The translations under genes and the position numbers were made by a program. Below the pieces are notes generated by a model, which searched no databases, was not told the origin of the DNA, and worked only from the letters and a program-made list of their open reading frames with translations. From Oasisia sp. SBJ-2009 (taxonomy: Eukaryota; Annelida; Polychaeta; Sabellida; Siboglinidae), in assembly GCA_964017155.1 (NCBI GenBank), contig OZ024854.1:21515869-21579868 (forward strand): DNA of 64,000 bases, read 5' to 3'. Each line of letters starts with the position of its first letter. The stretch's first letter is position 1. Shown here one piece after another: positions 39,246 through 49,976 of this stretch.

Positions 39246-39724
39246 ATGTTAGGTTACGTTTGCTGCACGTTCTATATAGTAACGTCATGCAAATCCAGAA
39301 TGACGTTAGCGTGGAGTTATACGTTGATTGACATAAACAAGTACATCCCTTCGGGAATGCCATCAATTCCCAACCTGTCTCTAATTGTTAGGCCACGACA
39401 GAAAAAATCACGGGCATACATATAGTTGTGATATGTGCTTTACGGTTTGAATGTCGACGTAGTATTACTGTAGTGTATGTCACATCAACATAAATAGGTT
39501 GAAGACTACCGACGGCCTTCTCAAGCAAATACTAATTTATGAAGCCCATATGCATTGTATGATTTACGAATTTTCCACATCTACATGCACGCCATGGGAC
39601 ATTACCAAAGAGCAGGATAGAAATTATGATCGCTGTCTACCATAATATATTAGACAGAGTTTCTGCGGTGGATTCTGCTGTGTAATAATTGTCCAGCAAT
39701 ACAGACTCTGACCACAAATATTTG

Positions 39725-41034
39725 TGACTCATCTTAACAAAAGCGGTCGGATGTCGGTAAATCAGATTTTCCGTAAATGCCGATTTTGTGAAAAAATCGG
39801 GCATTCGTCAATTTTGAGATATTCCCTAAAAATGATTCTTTAGTTATCGTTTTTTCGATTGCCACACTTGTTATTATCTAAGTAACTCTGTTTCGTATAT
39901 TTTAAAGACATTTGCGTAGAGCTGTGCTAAGTGTTCCGCTCCGTTTCCATAAAACAAAGCCGAAAATGCCAGTAATTGCGCGCATTCTTTGCCGCTAATT
40001 TTGGGACGATCCCTATCATAACGGGTATCACCGCGTAGCTTAACGCGTCATCTGTCCATATATGGTCATATCTATGCTAATGTATGCATTCTCCGGCCTT
40101 CAGAAAGCTTGGAATAGACCCTCTGTCTGCTAAACGAGGTAAACAAACCGGGGTCACATGGTAGCAACAGCTCCGGCAACCGTTCTCATTGGTCCAGCGT
40201 GGAACATTTGCATATCCGCATGCGTCACTGCTGACCTAGTTAGCGAGCGAAGACGAAGGCGAAGCGAAAAATGGCGTTCAGTGTGGCGAAGTTGTTAAAC
40301 TCTGATGCAAGTGATCAGGCACACATATATAGTTTGACTGAGGCGACCGGAGTACTTTTTGGAGGAAGTGACTGATGAAAGCGTGGCGGACGATGACGAG
40401 GATGACAATTTTGCGAACTACATCACTGACGAAGACGAATATTGAATTCGACTTTCGTGAGAATGATTACGACACGGCACGGCTACGCAAGTCGCGCTGA
40501 CCGATCCGTAGAGACGGTGTCAGATTCTCCGGATGAGGAATTGGGAAAAGCAAATGCAATATCATGAAAATGATACTATCTTTGAGTTGTCCAAATTTCA
40601 GCCAGATATGTCCATCCTAACCAAGGCATAACAGCAGCAGCGTTTGTTCGCTTTTCTTAACAACGGAGGTAATTGCATAACATATTAATTAATCTGCAAT
40701 TGTTTTTCTAATAAACATTTTGTGTCCATATTAACATGATATCTTAAGAATGACATTATCTTCCAACATGCCAGGTTTCAAAAAGATCGGTCCATGGTAA
40801 CTAAGGTACATTCCATGAAACGTAACAAATATTTTGCATCAACTTTGAAGGCCATTTTCTTAATTTGAAGGTTTCTACCCCACACATGTTTGTCAAGCTA
40901 TAGCTTCGGCTAGAATCGAGATATCTTCTAGCATGATATATCATATGAAAGCAGATATTATGCTCTTTCCAGTGTTACTAATAACTCAATTTTGAAAATT
41001 ACCGACATCCGACCGCTTTTGTTAAGATGAGTCA
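39725..41034 (+). mobile_element. TIR DNA transposon, copy B (1310 bp)
   Basis: This is the inverted second copy of the element at 27085-28347. The ends are TGACTCATCTTAACAAAAGC and its inverse GCTTTTGTTAAGATGAGTCA, each followed inward by the same GGTCGGATGTCGGT. Flanks TATTTG and CATTTA are only partly alike, as expected for an older or diverged target duplication. The internal sequence aligns along its length, including the broken acidic ORF. Confidence 0.85.
40271..40375 (+). pseudogene. Frameshifted copy of the acidic ORF in TIR element B
   Basis: It starts GAAAAATGGCG and reads MAFSVAKLLNSDASDQ, as in copy A, then shifts frame and stops after 34 codons. The Asp/Glu-rich remainder can still be followed in other frames to about 40500. 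Confidence 0.7.
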
Positions 41035-41284
41035 CATTTACTCCATACAACAACAAATGTTTGCTTAAAACAGTTTGCTTAAAACAGTTTTGATTGAGCA
41101 AGTGGGCTAAGTAGGTGGTAATCGGCAAAACGTGGAATCAGTTCAATTGACTCATACACAATTGAACAAACAAAACGTTGTTGGTTGCTTGGTTGTCGAG
41201 TGGCGCTAGCCATTGCTAAATCCTGACTGCGCCACTATAGAAGACCACCATGCAGCGGATGTCTTATGGTGTGTGCCTATATAT

Positions 41285-41840
41285 ATATTATTATGTAATG
41301 ATCAAGTTATTATTATTATTACATTACAATGATACTGCTAAATGATGGTACAGACATGGTTAATAGTAATAAATAGCTTAGTATTTATGTTAAACATGTT
41401 AAACAATATTATAATTATAATAATAATAATTTTGTAAACAAATTTATGTTCATGTCGAATTACACTAATATGCAATACGAAAGAAATGTGTCTTCACAAG
41501 ACATTTGAAACTGGTGAGATTGTCACAAGTCTTAATACCGTTGGTAAATTGTTCCGTAGGGACGCAGCAGCGACAGCGAACGAGCAGTCTCCAGCTTTGG
41601 CACGAGTACGCTTCACTTCTAACATGGGATTGTTCGCAGAGCGCACTGTTCTTGTCGGTTAATACGGGCAACAGAGTTCACACAAATACACTGACGCGTC
41701 GTTGTGAATGGCTTTGTACGTGAATACAAGTAGCATGACATGAACTGTACACACAATGGGCAGCCAACTGAGTTCGCGCAACAAAGGTGTGGCATACATT
41801 TAAAATGTAAAGACTGGACTTATCACATGTCGTTGCTGAA
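41285..41840 (-). mobile_element. LINE 3' end (RT C-terminus), family shared with 44640-45690
   Basis: The minus strand ends with the motif SFKCLVKTHFFRIAY (stop near 41465), a typical end of CR1/Rex1-group RT proteins. An AAASLRNNLPT-type W/RNNLP motif precedes it in a shifted frame. The 3' UTR ends in a TAATAATAA tail near 41300. The right end adjoins the first SGNH gene. Confidence 0.7.
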
Positions 41841-41972
41841 TTGAACGCTCTCACAGTAGATCGACCTGCTAAGGTGCCGGGACACAAATACAAGGAGCTT
41901 TACTTGACGTCAATGTGTACACATAGTTACGTAGCATCAGATTTTCCGACAAAAATATTTGCAAAAACAGCG

Positions 41973-43319
41973 ATGCTTTCAAAAAGGAAAAAGGCGGCTG
42001 CATTGTGTATCTCATGCTGTTTAGTAGTATATCTACTTGTCGATGTGAATCACCCATGGAGAGGGTCTACCAGGTATTCGATAGTCGGCCCGTTGTGTGG
42101 CTGTCAGTCGGCGGACACTTGGTCACGTTCGATCCCCGTTGGTCGCATGCAGCTCGAACAATATCGGCGATTGAGCAACTTGACAAAGCGTGGCGGTTTC
42201 GTGAGAACAACCCGAGACCATACGAAATACACCTACAACATAACGGTATTGGAGGCAACCCGCCAATGTAGCGACGTCCGAGTCCGACTCGACGAATATT
42301 ACGACGGCAAACGAACGGTTGGTGGCAGCGGCTTTCTGGCGTTGACCGACTCACCGACGGAGCGAGAAGTATGTTCTTACACGGACTACTTTAACGGCAC
42401 TTATACCATCTGGTGCCCTGCTCCGCCGACAACGTGCGCAGAGTTGACGATTCGGCACCAATATGTTGACTTCGTCGCCTATTATCGCTCGGCCGCGCCT
42501 CAGGAGCAGGTGGTGTTGCGTCGCTCTGTCTGTCCTTTCAGCAATACCGCTGGGTGCACGACACGTGGTCACGCCAACAGTCCAGCGACTTGGCTGCGTG
42601 GTGGAACATCGTGGACGGTCGGATATGTCCGCGGAGAACCGGTCTCGACGTTACTAGACGCATCTGAAATCTGTGAGTGTATTCGGACAAGGTTCGATCG
42701 AATCCTGCTGGTCGGCGCATCGCACATGCGATACAAGTTCGACTACCTCATGCCACAAAGTCATAGCGACTTGACCAAAATCGAGCGAAAACATAAAGCC
42801 TTATCGATCGGTCGAATACATTTCAACAACAAAATGTTTGGCGACAGTTTCTCGCCTGTCTTCGAAAAAGTCCAGCACAAGATAAATTTGAAACGGAAAA
42901 GCCTAGTATTTTTCCAGACAGGCGCCCACGACATCACGGGCCGCGGTTTCAGCAAAGCTATGGGGCATTTGATCGACGCCTACGTCACGGCCGTGGTCGA
43001 CGCCAAGCAGCGCGCAGATAAGGTCGGATTCAAATTTGTTGTCTTATCCACGCCGCCGTATCCAGACCACGACCGAGTCGGTCTTCGGGGTCTACGGAAC
43101 AACTACGCGCTGGCGGCGTTGTCTCGTCTCCTGCAAGAGAAACTGTCTCCTTACAACATCAACTTCTTTGACGAGTTCGGTGTGATCCTTCCACAGCAGA
43201 ACAACGACACCCGACGGTGTGGGTCTCACTACTTATGCCGTGTCCCAGGGGAAGGTATACATGGATACGTCGGCATCACAGCTTTCAGAATGCTCATGAC
43301 AGACGTATGCACTCATTAA
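41973..43319 (+). CDS. NXPE-like type II membrane protein with PC-esterase/SGNH domain, gene 1
   Basis: Intronless, 448 aa. The start chosen is 41973 because the duplicate starts at the same place and it gives a basic tip (MLSKRKK) before a membrane anchor (8-23), as in Golgi type II proteins; the frame is open 44 codons further upstream. Residues about 88-165 look like the NXPE Ig/filamin-like domain (YNITVLEA, EYYDGKRTVGGSGFLA, NGTYTIWCPAP). Residues 242-446 are the esterase-like domain: ILLVGASHMRYK (GxSH, 244-255), FFQTGAHDITG (313-323) and GEGIHGYVG (426-434). PC-esterase enzymes act on acyl or sulfate-type modifications of glycans; the substrate here is unknown. If Ser250 and His430 are catalytic, the usual Asp two residues before the DxxH window is Glu427. 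The LINE lies directly upstream and the duplicate is 5.5 kb downstream. Confidence 0.85.
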   Translation: MLSKRKKAAALCISCCLVVYLLVDVNHPWRGSTRYSIVGPLCGCQSADTWSRSIPVGRMQLEQYRRLSNLTKRGGFVRTTRDHTKYTYNITVLEATRQCSDVRVRLDEYYDGKRTVGGSGFLALTDSPTEREVCSYTDYFNGTYTIWCPAPPTTCAELTIRHQYVDFVAYYRSAAPQEQVVLRRSVCPFSNTAGCTTRGHANSPATWLRGGTSWTVGYVRGEPVSTLLDASEICECIRTRFDRILLVGASHMRYKFDYLMPQSHSDLTKIERKHKALSIGRIHFNNKMFGDSFSPVFEKVQHKINLKRKSLVFFQTGAHDITGRGFSKAMGHLIDAYVTAVVDAKQRADKVGFKFVVLSTPPYPDHDRVGLRGLRNNYALAALSRLLQEKLSPYNINFFDEFGVILPQQNNDTRRCGSHYLCRVPGEGIHGYVGITAFRMLMTDVCTH

Positions 43320-44475
43320 AGGGATACAAAAAGTGTTTATTTTGTTGAGATGTACTTAAAGCAACATGGTCAGTTCGTAGCTTTTTATTTGTATTGCAAA
43401 ATCATGTTATACGGTATAAATTATACCTATTTTAGCGTTCAGACCGTCAAAACTGTTTTTATGTATCATTAAGGGGTTAAAATAGACACAGTAAAGGCGC
43501 TTACTTTGTATACACTTCGACCACGAGGCGTTTTCGAAACCGTTGTACGCATGTCTAAAATAAAAAACCAAGGAACTGACCATATCGCTTTAAAGCGACA
43601 TGATCTGTTCCTGGCCTTTTATTTTTATTGCAAAATCATGTTAATCAGTATAATTTATATTGCGTTCTGGCCGCCAATAAATGTTTTAAAGAAACAGAAC
43701 TGACTTCGTAATGTCAAACGTCGAATGTTTATAAGCATCCCGACGCCATCACTCAAATCGCAGCGTGTGACACCCACCCTTTGACCTTGACCAGCTGGGA
43801 GCGTGCACCTGGCTGGGTTGTCAGTTAGTGAAATAGTTGTTATTGGCTATACAGTTTTTCTAATAATAGGATGTCTCTTGTCTGGTCTTGCAAACAACAT
43901 ACATTACAAAGATATACCACGTTTTTATAACAAATGTAACGCCCATACGCATTCACACATAAAAACTGTCTTCATACAACTACGAATGACAACAAATACA
44001 TGACACGGCAGCACGTGCAACCCGTCACCTTGCGTTCACGTGATTCTGCATCACGTGATCATGCATTTCCTTCGAGACTTTTAGCCACGCCTACAACGGT
44101 TTCGAAAACGCCTCCTGGTTGATGTGTAAACAAAGTAAGCGCCCTTACTGTGTTTATTTGCAACCCCTATGTGGTACATAAATATATATTTTGACGGTCT
44201 GTATGCTATAATAGGTATAGTTTATACCGTAGAATATGATTTTGCAATAAAAATAAAAAGCCACGAACGGACCATGTCGCTTTAAAGCAACAGTCACATC
44301 CCTTAATATCAGTGGATAATTGCTAAATGGTACTAAATGTCAAGTATGCATGTATGCATGTACGCATGTATGTATGTATGTATGTATGTATGTATGTATG
44401 TATGTATGTATGTATGTGTGTATGTGTGTACGTGTGTATGTGTGTATGTGTGCATGTAATAATACGATATTTTAT
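43320..44475. repeat. Composite repeat downstream of SGNH gene 1, with inverted ends and TATG tail
   Basis: About 1.15 kb copied again at 48795-49975, and in part at 62530-63380 and 52120-52245. Left and right portions are inverted versions of each other: GCAAAATCATGTTATACGGTATAAATTATACCTATTTTAGC at the left (43397 on) returns inverted near 44206-44250. The right end runs into a TATG array (44341-44455). It contains TCACGTGA twice. It has no protein-coding sequence. Confidence 0.8.
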
Positions 44476-44540
44476 TTGGTATAACGATAATCGTTCCTGA
44501 CGCTTTATTACATTACTATTTAACATTTAAAATACATAAA

Positions 44541-44603
<63 letters not shown>

Positions 44604-44615
44604 TACATATATATA
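44341..44615. repeat. TATG and TA microsatellites
   Basis: TATG/TGTG tetramers at 44341-44455 end the composite repeat. A separate TA run lies at 44544-44615. Confidence 0.95.
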
Positions 44616-44639
44616 TTCTAAAATTAATCCAGTACTAAA

Positions 44640-45690
44640 TAGCGTAGCGCTTTTAAATAAATACATAAATTACGCATTAATCATAACAATACATAATAAT
44701 CCCTCTGGTGTATAATTACATTACAGTGATACTGCGAAATGACGGTATAGGTATGATTAATAGTAATGGATAGTTTAGTATGTTAGTATGTTAGTAATAA
44801 TAATTACATAACAATAATACCAATAAATAAGTATATAATTATGTATTTTTAATAGTAACAAATAATGTATTAAACAAGTTAATGTTCTTGTAGAGTTACA
44901 CTAATATGCAATATGAAAGAAATGTGTCTTCAGTAGACTTCTGAAACCGGTGAGTATGTCACAAAACTTAGTAACTGTTGATAAATCGTTCCACAGGGAC
45001 ATAGCAGCGACAGCGAACGAGCCGTCTTCCAGCTTTGGCACGAGTACGCTTCATTTCTAACTTGTTATCGGGCACACGAGTTCACACACATATAATACTC
45101 TCGCGCCTCGTTGCATTGCTATGTGATTGAATACAACTAGCTTGACATAAACCCGGCGCACAATCGACAGCCAGTGGAGTTCGCATGGTGTGTCGTAGGT
45201 TGTACTTATGATGAAAAGAGGAGTGGTCCAAGGACACAGCCTTGCGCGGCACCTGTGGTTAGAGTAGTTGTACTCGACGACTGGTTACCGATTACTACTC
45301 GCTGCGTCCTCTCCTTCAGATAGGATATCACCCAGTCCAGTGCTTTGCCAACAAAGCCGTTCCGCCTTGATAGCATCGAAGGCGGAGCTGAAATAAACGA
45401 GAAGAAAGATGGATCTTTGTTTTTTGTCCATTGCTGTTTTGACGGCAATCGTTGCCGACAGTTTGGCAAGTTGACAGTTTCACGTGGATAATATTATTGT
45501 CGTTAAAGCCGAGTTGGTGGAAAGTGGGTCTAAAGCCGGGTCGACGACCGATCACTGGACGTACTGTTCGTTGGCCATTGAAACTGCGACCGGCTATCAA
45601 TCTTCGCCTGACAGCATGAGTTTCAAAGTCCTTTATTGCTTCGAACAAAGGCTGCAGTAGCTTGTAGCCCACGACAATAGTTCCTGCCGT
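44640..45690 (-). mobile_element. LINE (CR1/Rex1-like) with RT fragments
   Basis: On the minus strand, a stretch at 45660-45510 is a worn RT N-terminal part (IKDFETHAVRRRLIAGRSF). At about 45360-45206 is ALDWVISYLKERTQRVVIGN followed by TGAAQGCVLGPLLFSS, the RT motif region around QGSVLGP. The catalytic DD motif is deleted: the next part is a C-terminal end at 45080-44910, closely matching the element at 41285-41840. Frames are broken. Confidence 0.8.
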
Positions 45691-45699
45691 GTGTAGGTC

Positions 45700-45910
45700 A
45701 CCATAGATACATGGGAATAAAAGTCACACAAATACACACAAATAAAACACCAATAACACAGTAGAGCAGTTCTGTGCATCCAGGGTAATGTTATCAAAAC
45801 GATGTTCCAATATCACCAGTGTCCCAGTCGTAGTAATAAGTAACATCCAAAGTTAAACACAGAGCAAATAAATAGTTGCCACAGTGGCGCTTGATCACGT
45901 GATCATATCA
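45700..45910. other. No gene seen
   Basis: Short spacer, possibly more of the flanking LINE. Confidence 0.35.
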
Positions 45911-45911
45911 C

Positions 45912-46545
45912 GTATGTATGTATGTATGTATGTATGTATGTATGTATGTATGTATGTATGTATGTATGTATGTATGTATGTATGTACGTATGTATGTATG
46001 GGTGGATGGATGTGTGTGTATGCATGTATGTATGTATGTATATATGTATGTATGTATTTACGTATGTATGTATGTATGTATGGATGTGTGTATGTATGTA
46101 TGCATGTATGCATGTATGCATGTATGCATGTATGTATGTATGTATGTATGTATGTATGTATGTATGTATGTATGTATGTATGTATGTATGTATGTATGTA
46201 TGTATGTATGTATGTATGTATGTATGTATGTATGTATGTATGTATGTATGTATGTATGTATGTATGTATGTATGTATGTATACATGCATGCATGCATGCA
46301 TGTATGTATACATGTATGCTTGTATGCATATTTGTATGTATGCATGTATGCATGTATGTATGCATGCATACATGTATGTAGGTATGTGAGAATGTATGTA
46401 CGAATATATGTATGTGTGTATGTATGTGTGTATGAATGTATGTATGTGTTTATGCGTGTATGCGTGTATGCGTGTAAACCTGTATGCGGGTATGCGAATA
46501 GGTATCTATGTATGTATGTATGTATGTATGTACGTATGTATATAT
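45912..46545. repeat. (TATG)n microsatellite, ~630 bp
   Basis: Long TATG tracts broken by CATG, TACG and GTGTG variants. Confidence 0.95.
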
Positions 46546-47320
46546 ATATATGTATATATATAAATATATACATCAATATATAAGTATACATTTATATATA
46601 TATATATATAATAAATATAGAAATACAGTTTTATTATATTGTATGGCATTGCATTGTATATGTGTTCTCGAATGTAAACTTTGTGTTTGCCCAAGTGAGG
46701 CGTAACCCGTGTCCTCATTAGCAAACAATCCCAAGAATATGCAATGTTATTTAGACTGTTATATTTTTATAATGGATTTCCTCGCAACATTTTCTTTATG
46801 TTATGTTGATATTTTGTAAAATGTGTGTCTTCTTTTATGGTGAATATTGCCCTGTGCAATAAACAGTACCCATTAATTAAACATGTGGTGTAATTGTGTG
46901 TGTGTGTGTGTTGTTGGGCATGTGTGCATGTGTGCGCGCGTGGGTCAACGTGCATGTGTATGGGAATATATGTGCGTGCGGGTATTTGAGGATGTTTCTG
47001 TATGCTTGTTCATCTGTGCGTATCCGCGCAAGTGCGTTTGCGTATGCGTGTGCTTGTGTGTGTGCGGGTGCATGCGTGTGAGTGTATATGTACTTTGGTC
47101 CATTGCCCGTGTGTATCCATGTAACCCAGCGTAGTAAATGTGAACGCCCGGCCGATGTGTGTAGTCCCATATTTCATGAGTGACACGACTATAGAATGTA
47201 TTCGGACATTGATTAATTTCATCGAGTGGTGATTGCAAAGTGTAACCTAACCCGCAGCCAAACAGGATGCAATACATCATTTTAAATATGGCGAATGGAT
47301 ATATTACATGTCGTTGTTCA
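46546..47320. other. No gene seen; GT-rich degenerate repeat
   Basis: Mixed AT-rich sequence and a degenerate TGTG/TGCG stretch at 46890-47090. Shared sequence with the upstream flank of gene 1 starts near 47305 (ACATGTCGTTG, then CGACCTGCTAAGGTGCCGGG). Confidence 0.5.
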
Positions 47321-47450
47321 CTAATGCTATTAGTGTAGATCGACCTGCTAAGGTGCCGGGACACAAATACAAGAGCTTTATATGATGTCACTGTGCAAAG
47401 ATAGTTACGTAGCATCAGCTCATTTAAGCAATTTATGTGCCAAAACAGCA

Positions 47451-48794
47451 ATGCTGTCAACAAGGAAGAAAACGGCTGCAGTGAGTATCTCTTGCTGTGT
47501 AGTATTTCTACTTGTAGCTAGGAATCACTTATGGAAAGAGACTGTCACGTCATCGGTAGTCGGACCATCGTGTGGCTGTCAATCGGCGGACACTTGGTCA
47601 CGTTCGCTCCCCGTTGGTCGAATGCAGCTCGAACAATATCGGCGATTGTGCAACTTGACAAAGCGTAGCGGTTTCGTGAGAACAACCCGAGACCATACGA
47701 AGTACACCTACAACATAACGGTATTGGAGGCAACCCGCCAATGTAGCGACGTCCGAGTCCGACTCGACGAATATTACAACGGCAAACGAACGGTTGGTGG
47801 CAGCGGCTTTCTGGCGTTGACCGACTCGCCGACGGAGCGAGAAGTGTGTTCTTACAAGGACTACTTTAACGGCACTTATACCATCTGGTGCCCTGCTCCG
47901 CCGACAACGTGCGCAGTGTTGACGATTCAGCACCAATATGTTGACTTCGTCGCCTATTATCGCCCGGATGTGCCTCGGAAGCAGGTGGTGTTGCGTCGCT
48001 CTGTCTGTCCTTTCAGCAATACCGCTGGGTGCACTACACGTGGTCACGCCAACAGTCCAGCGACTTGGCTGCGTGATGGAAACTCATGGACGGTCGGATA
48101 TGTCCGCGGAAAACCGGTCGCGACGTTACTTGACGCAACTGAAATATGTGAGTGTATCCGGACAAGGTTCGATCGAATCCTGCTGGTCGGCGCATCGCAC
48201 ATGCGATACAAGTTTGACTACCTCATGACGCAATGTTATAGCGACGTGACCATAATAGAGCGAAAACATGAAGCCTTATCGGTCGGTCGAATACATTTCA
48301 ACAACAAAATGTTTGGCGACAGTTTCTCGCCTCTCTTCGAAGAAATCCAGCTCAAGATGAATTTGACACGGAAAAGCCTAGTACTTTTCCAGACAGGCGC
48401 CCACGACATCACGGGCCGCGGTCTCGGCAACGATATGGGGCATTTGATCGACGCCTACGTCACGGCGGTGGTCGACGCCAAGCAGCGCGCAGATAAGGTC
48501 GGATTCAAATTTGTTGTCTTATCCTCGCCGCCGTATCCAGACTACGGTCGATTCCGTCTTCGGGGTCTACGGAACAACTACTCGCTGGCGGCGTTGTCTC
48601 GTCTCCTGCAAGACAAACTGTCTCCTTACAACATCAACTTCTTTGACGAGTTCGGTGTGATCCTTCCACAGCAGAACAACGACACCCGACGGTGTGGGGT
48701 TCACTACTTATGCCGTGTCCCAGGGGAAGGTATACATGGATACGTCGGCATCACAGCTTTCAGAATGCTCATGACAGATGTATGCACTCATTAA
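47451..48794 (+). CDS. NXPE-like type II membrane protein with PC-esterase/SGNH domain, gene 2
   Basis: Intronless, 447 aa, tandem duplicate of the gene at 41973 in the same orientation. The body from residue about 42 on is almost identical, including the GASHMRYK motif, TGAHDITG and GEGIHGYVG. The N-terminal tip and membrane anchor (MLSTRKKTAAVSISC, about 8-22) differ much more. Further changes cluster at positions equivalent to 176-179 (SAAP to PDVP) and 264-275. Both reading frames are intact, so both copies may be functional. The start is chosen as in gene 1; 23 further open codons lie upstream. It is followed by the same composite repeat as gene 1. Confidence 0.85.
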   Translation: MLSTRKKTAAVSISCCVVFLLVARNHLWKETVTSSVVGPSCGCQSADTWSRSLPVGRMQLEQYRRLCNLTKRSGFVRTTRDHTKYTYNITVLEATRQCSDVRVRLDEYYNGKRTVGGSGFLALTDSPTEREVCSYKDYFNGTYTIWCPAPPTTCAVLTIQHQYVDFVAYYRPDVPRKQVVLRRSVCPFSNTAGCTTRGHANSPATWLRDGNSWTVGYVRGKPVATLLDATEICECIRTRFDRILLVGASHMRYKFDYLMTQCYSDVTIIERKHEALSVGRIHFNNKMFGDSFSPLFEEIQLKMNLTRKSLVLFQTGAHDITGRGLGNDMGHLIDAYVTAVVDAKQRADKVGFKFVVLSSPPYPDYGRFRLRGLRNNYSLAALSRLLQDKLSPYNINFFDEFGVILPQQNNDTRRCGVHYLCRVPGEGIHGYVGITAFRMLMTDVCTH

Positions 48795-49975
48795 AGGGAT
48801 ACAAAAAGTTTTTATTTTGTTGAGATGTACTTAAAGCGACATGGTCCGTTCGTAGCTTTTTATTTGTATTGCAAAATCATGTTATACGGTATAAATTATA
48901 CCTATTTTAGCGTACAGACCGTCAAAACTGTTTTTATGTATCATTAAGGGGTTAAAAATAGAGACAGTAAAGGCGCTTACTTTGTATACACTTAGACCCC
49001 GAGGCGTTTTCGAAACCGTTGTAGGCATGTCTAAAATAAAAAAAGTCAGGAACTGACCATATCGCTTTAAAGCGACATGATCAGGTCCTGGCTTTTTATT
49101 TTTATTGCAAAATCATGTTAATCAGTATAATTTATATTGCGTCCTGGCCGCCAATAAATGTTTTAACGAAACAGAACTGACTTCGTAATGTCAAACGTCG
49201 AATGTTTATTAGGATCCAGCCATCACTCAAATCGCAGCGTGTGACACCCACCCTTTGACCTTTACCAGCTGGGAGCATGCACCTGGCTGGGTGTGTCAGT
49301 TAAGGAAATAGTTGTTATTGGCTATACAGTTTTTCTAATAATAGGATGTATCTTGTCTGGTCTTGCAAACAACATACATTACAAAGATATACCATGTTTT
49401 TATAATAAATGTAACGCCCATACAAATCGCATTCATAAATAAAAACTGTCTTCATACAATTACGAATGACAACAAATACACGGCAGCACGTGCAACCCGT
49501 CACCTTGCGTTCACGTGATTCTGCATCACGTGATCATGCATTTCCTTCGAGGCATTTAGCCACGCCTACAACGGTTTCGAAAACGCCTCCTGGTCGATGT
49601 GTAAACAAAGTAAGCGCCCTTACTGCGTTTATTTGCAACCCCTATGTGGTACATACACATATATTTTGACGGTCTGTATGCTATAATAGGTATAGTTTAT
49701 ACCGTAGAATATGATTTTGCAATAAAAATAAAAAGCCACGAACGGACCATGTCGCTTTAAAGCAACAGTCACATCCCTTAATATCAGTGGATAATTACTA
49801 AATGGTACTAAATGTCAAGTATGCATGTATGCATGTATGCATGTAAGCATGTATGCATGTATGTATGTATGTATGTATGTATGTATGTATGTATGTATGT
49901 ATGTATGTATGTATGTATGTATGTGTGTATGTGTGTATGTGTGTATGTGTGCATGTAATAATACGTGTAATAATA
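48795..49975. repeat. Composite repeat downstream of SGNH gene 2
   Basis: It matches 43320-44475 along its length, including the internal inverted segments, the CACGTGA pair and a terminal TATG array (49820-49955). The end is a short duplication of GTAATAATACG, where LINE sequence begins at 49977. Confidence 0.85.
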
Positions 49976-49976
49976 C

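Noticed and set aside
42005..42720. Other frames across the SGNH genes
   Set aside because: They are shadows of the intact 448-aa frame, which is conserved in both copies.
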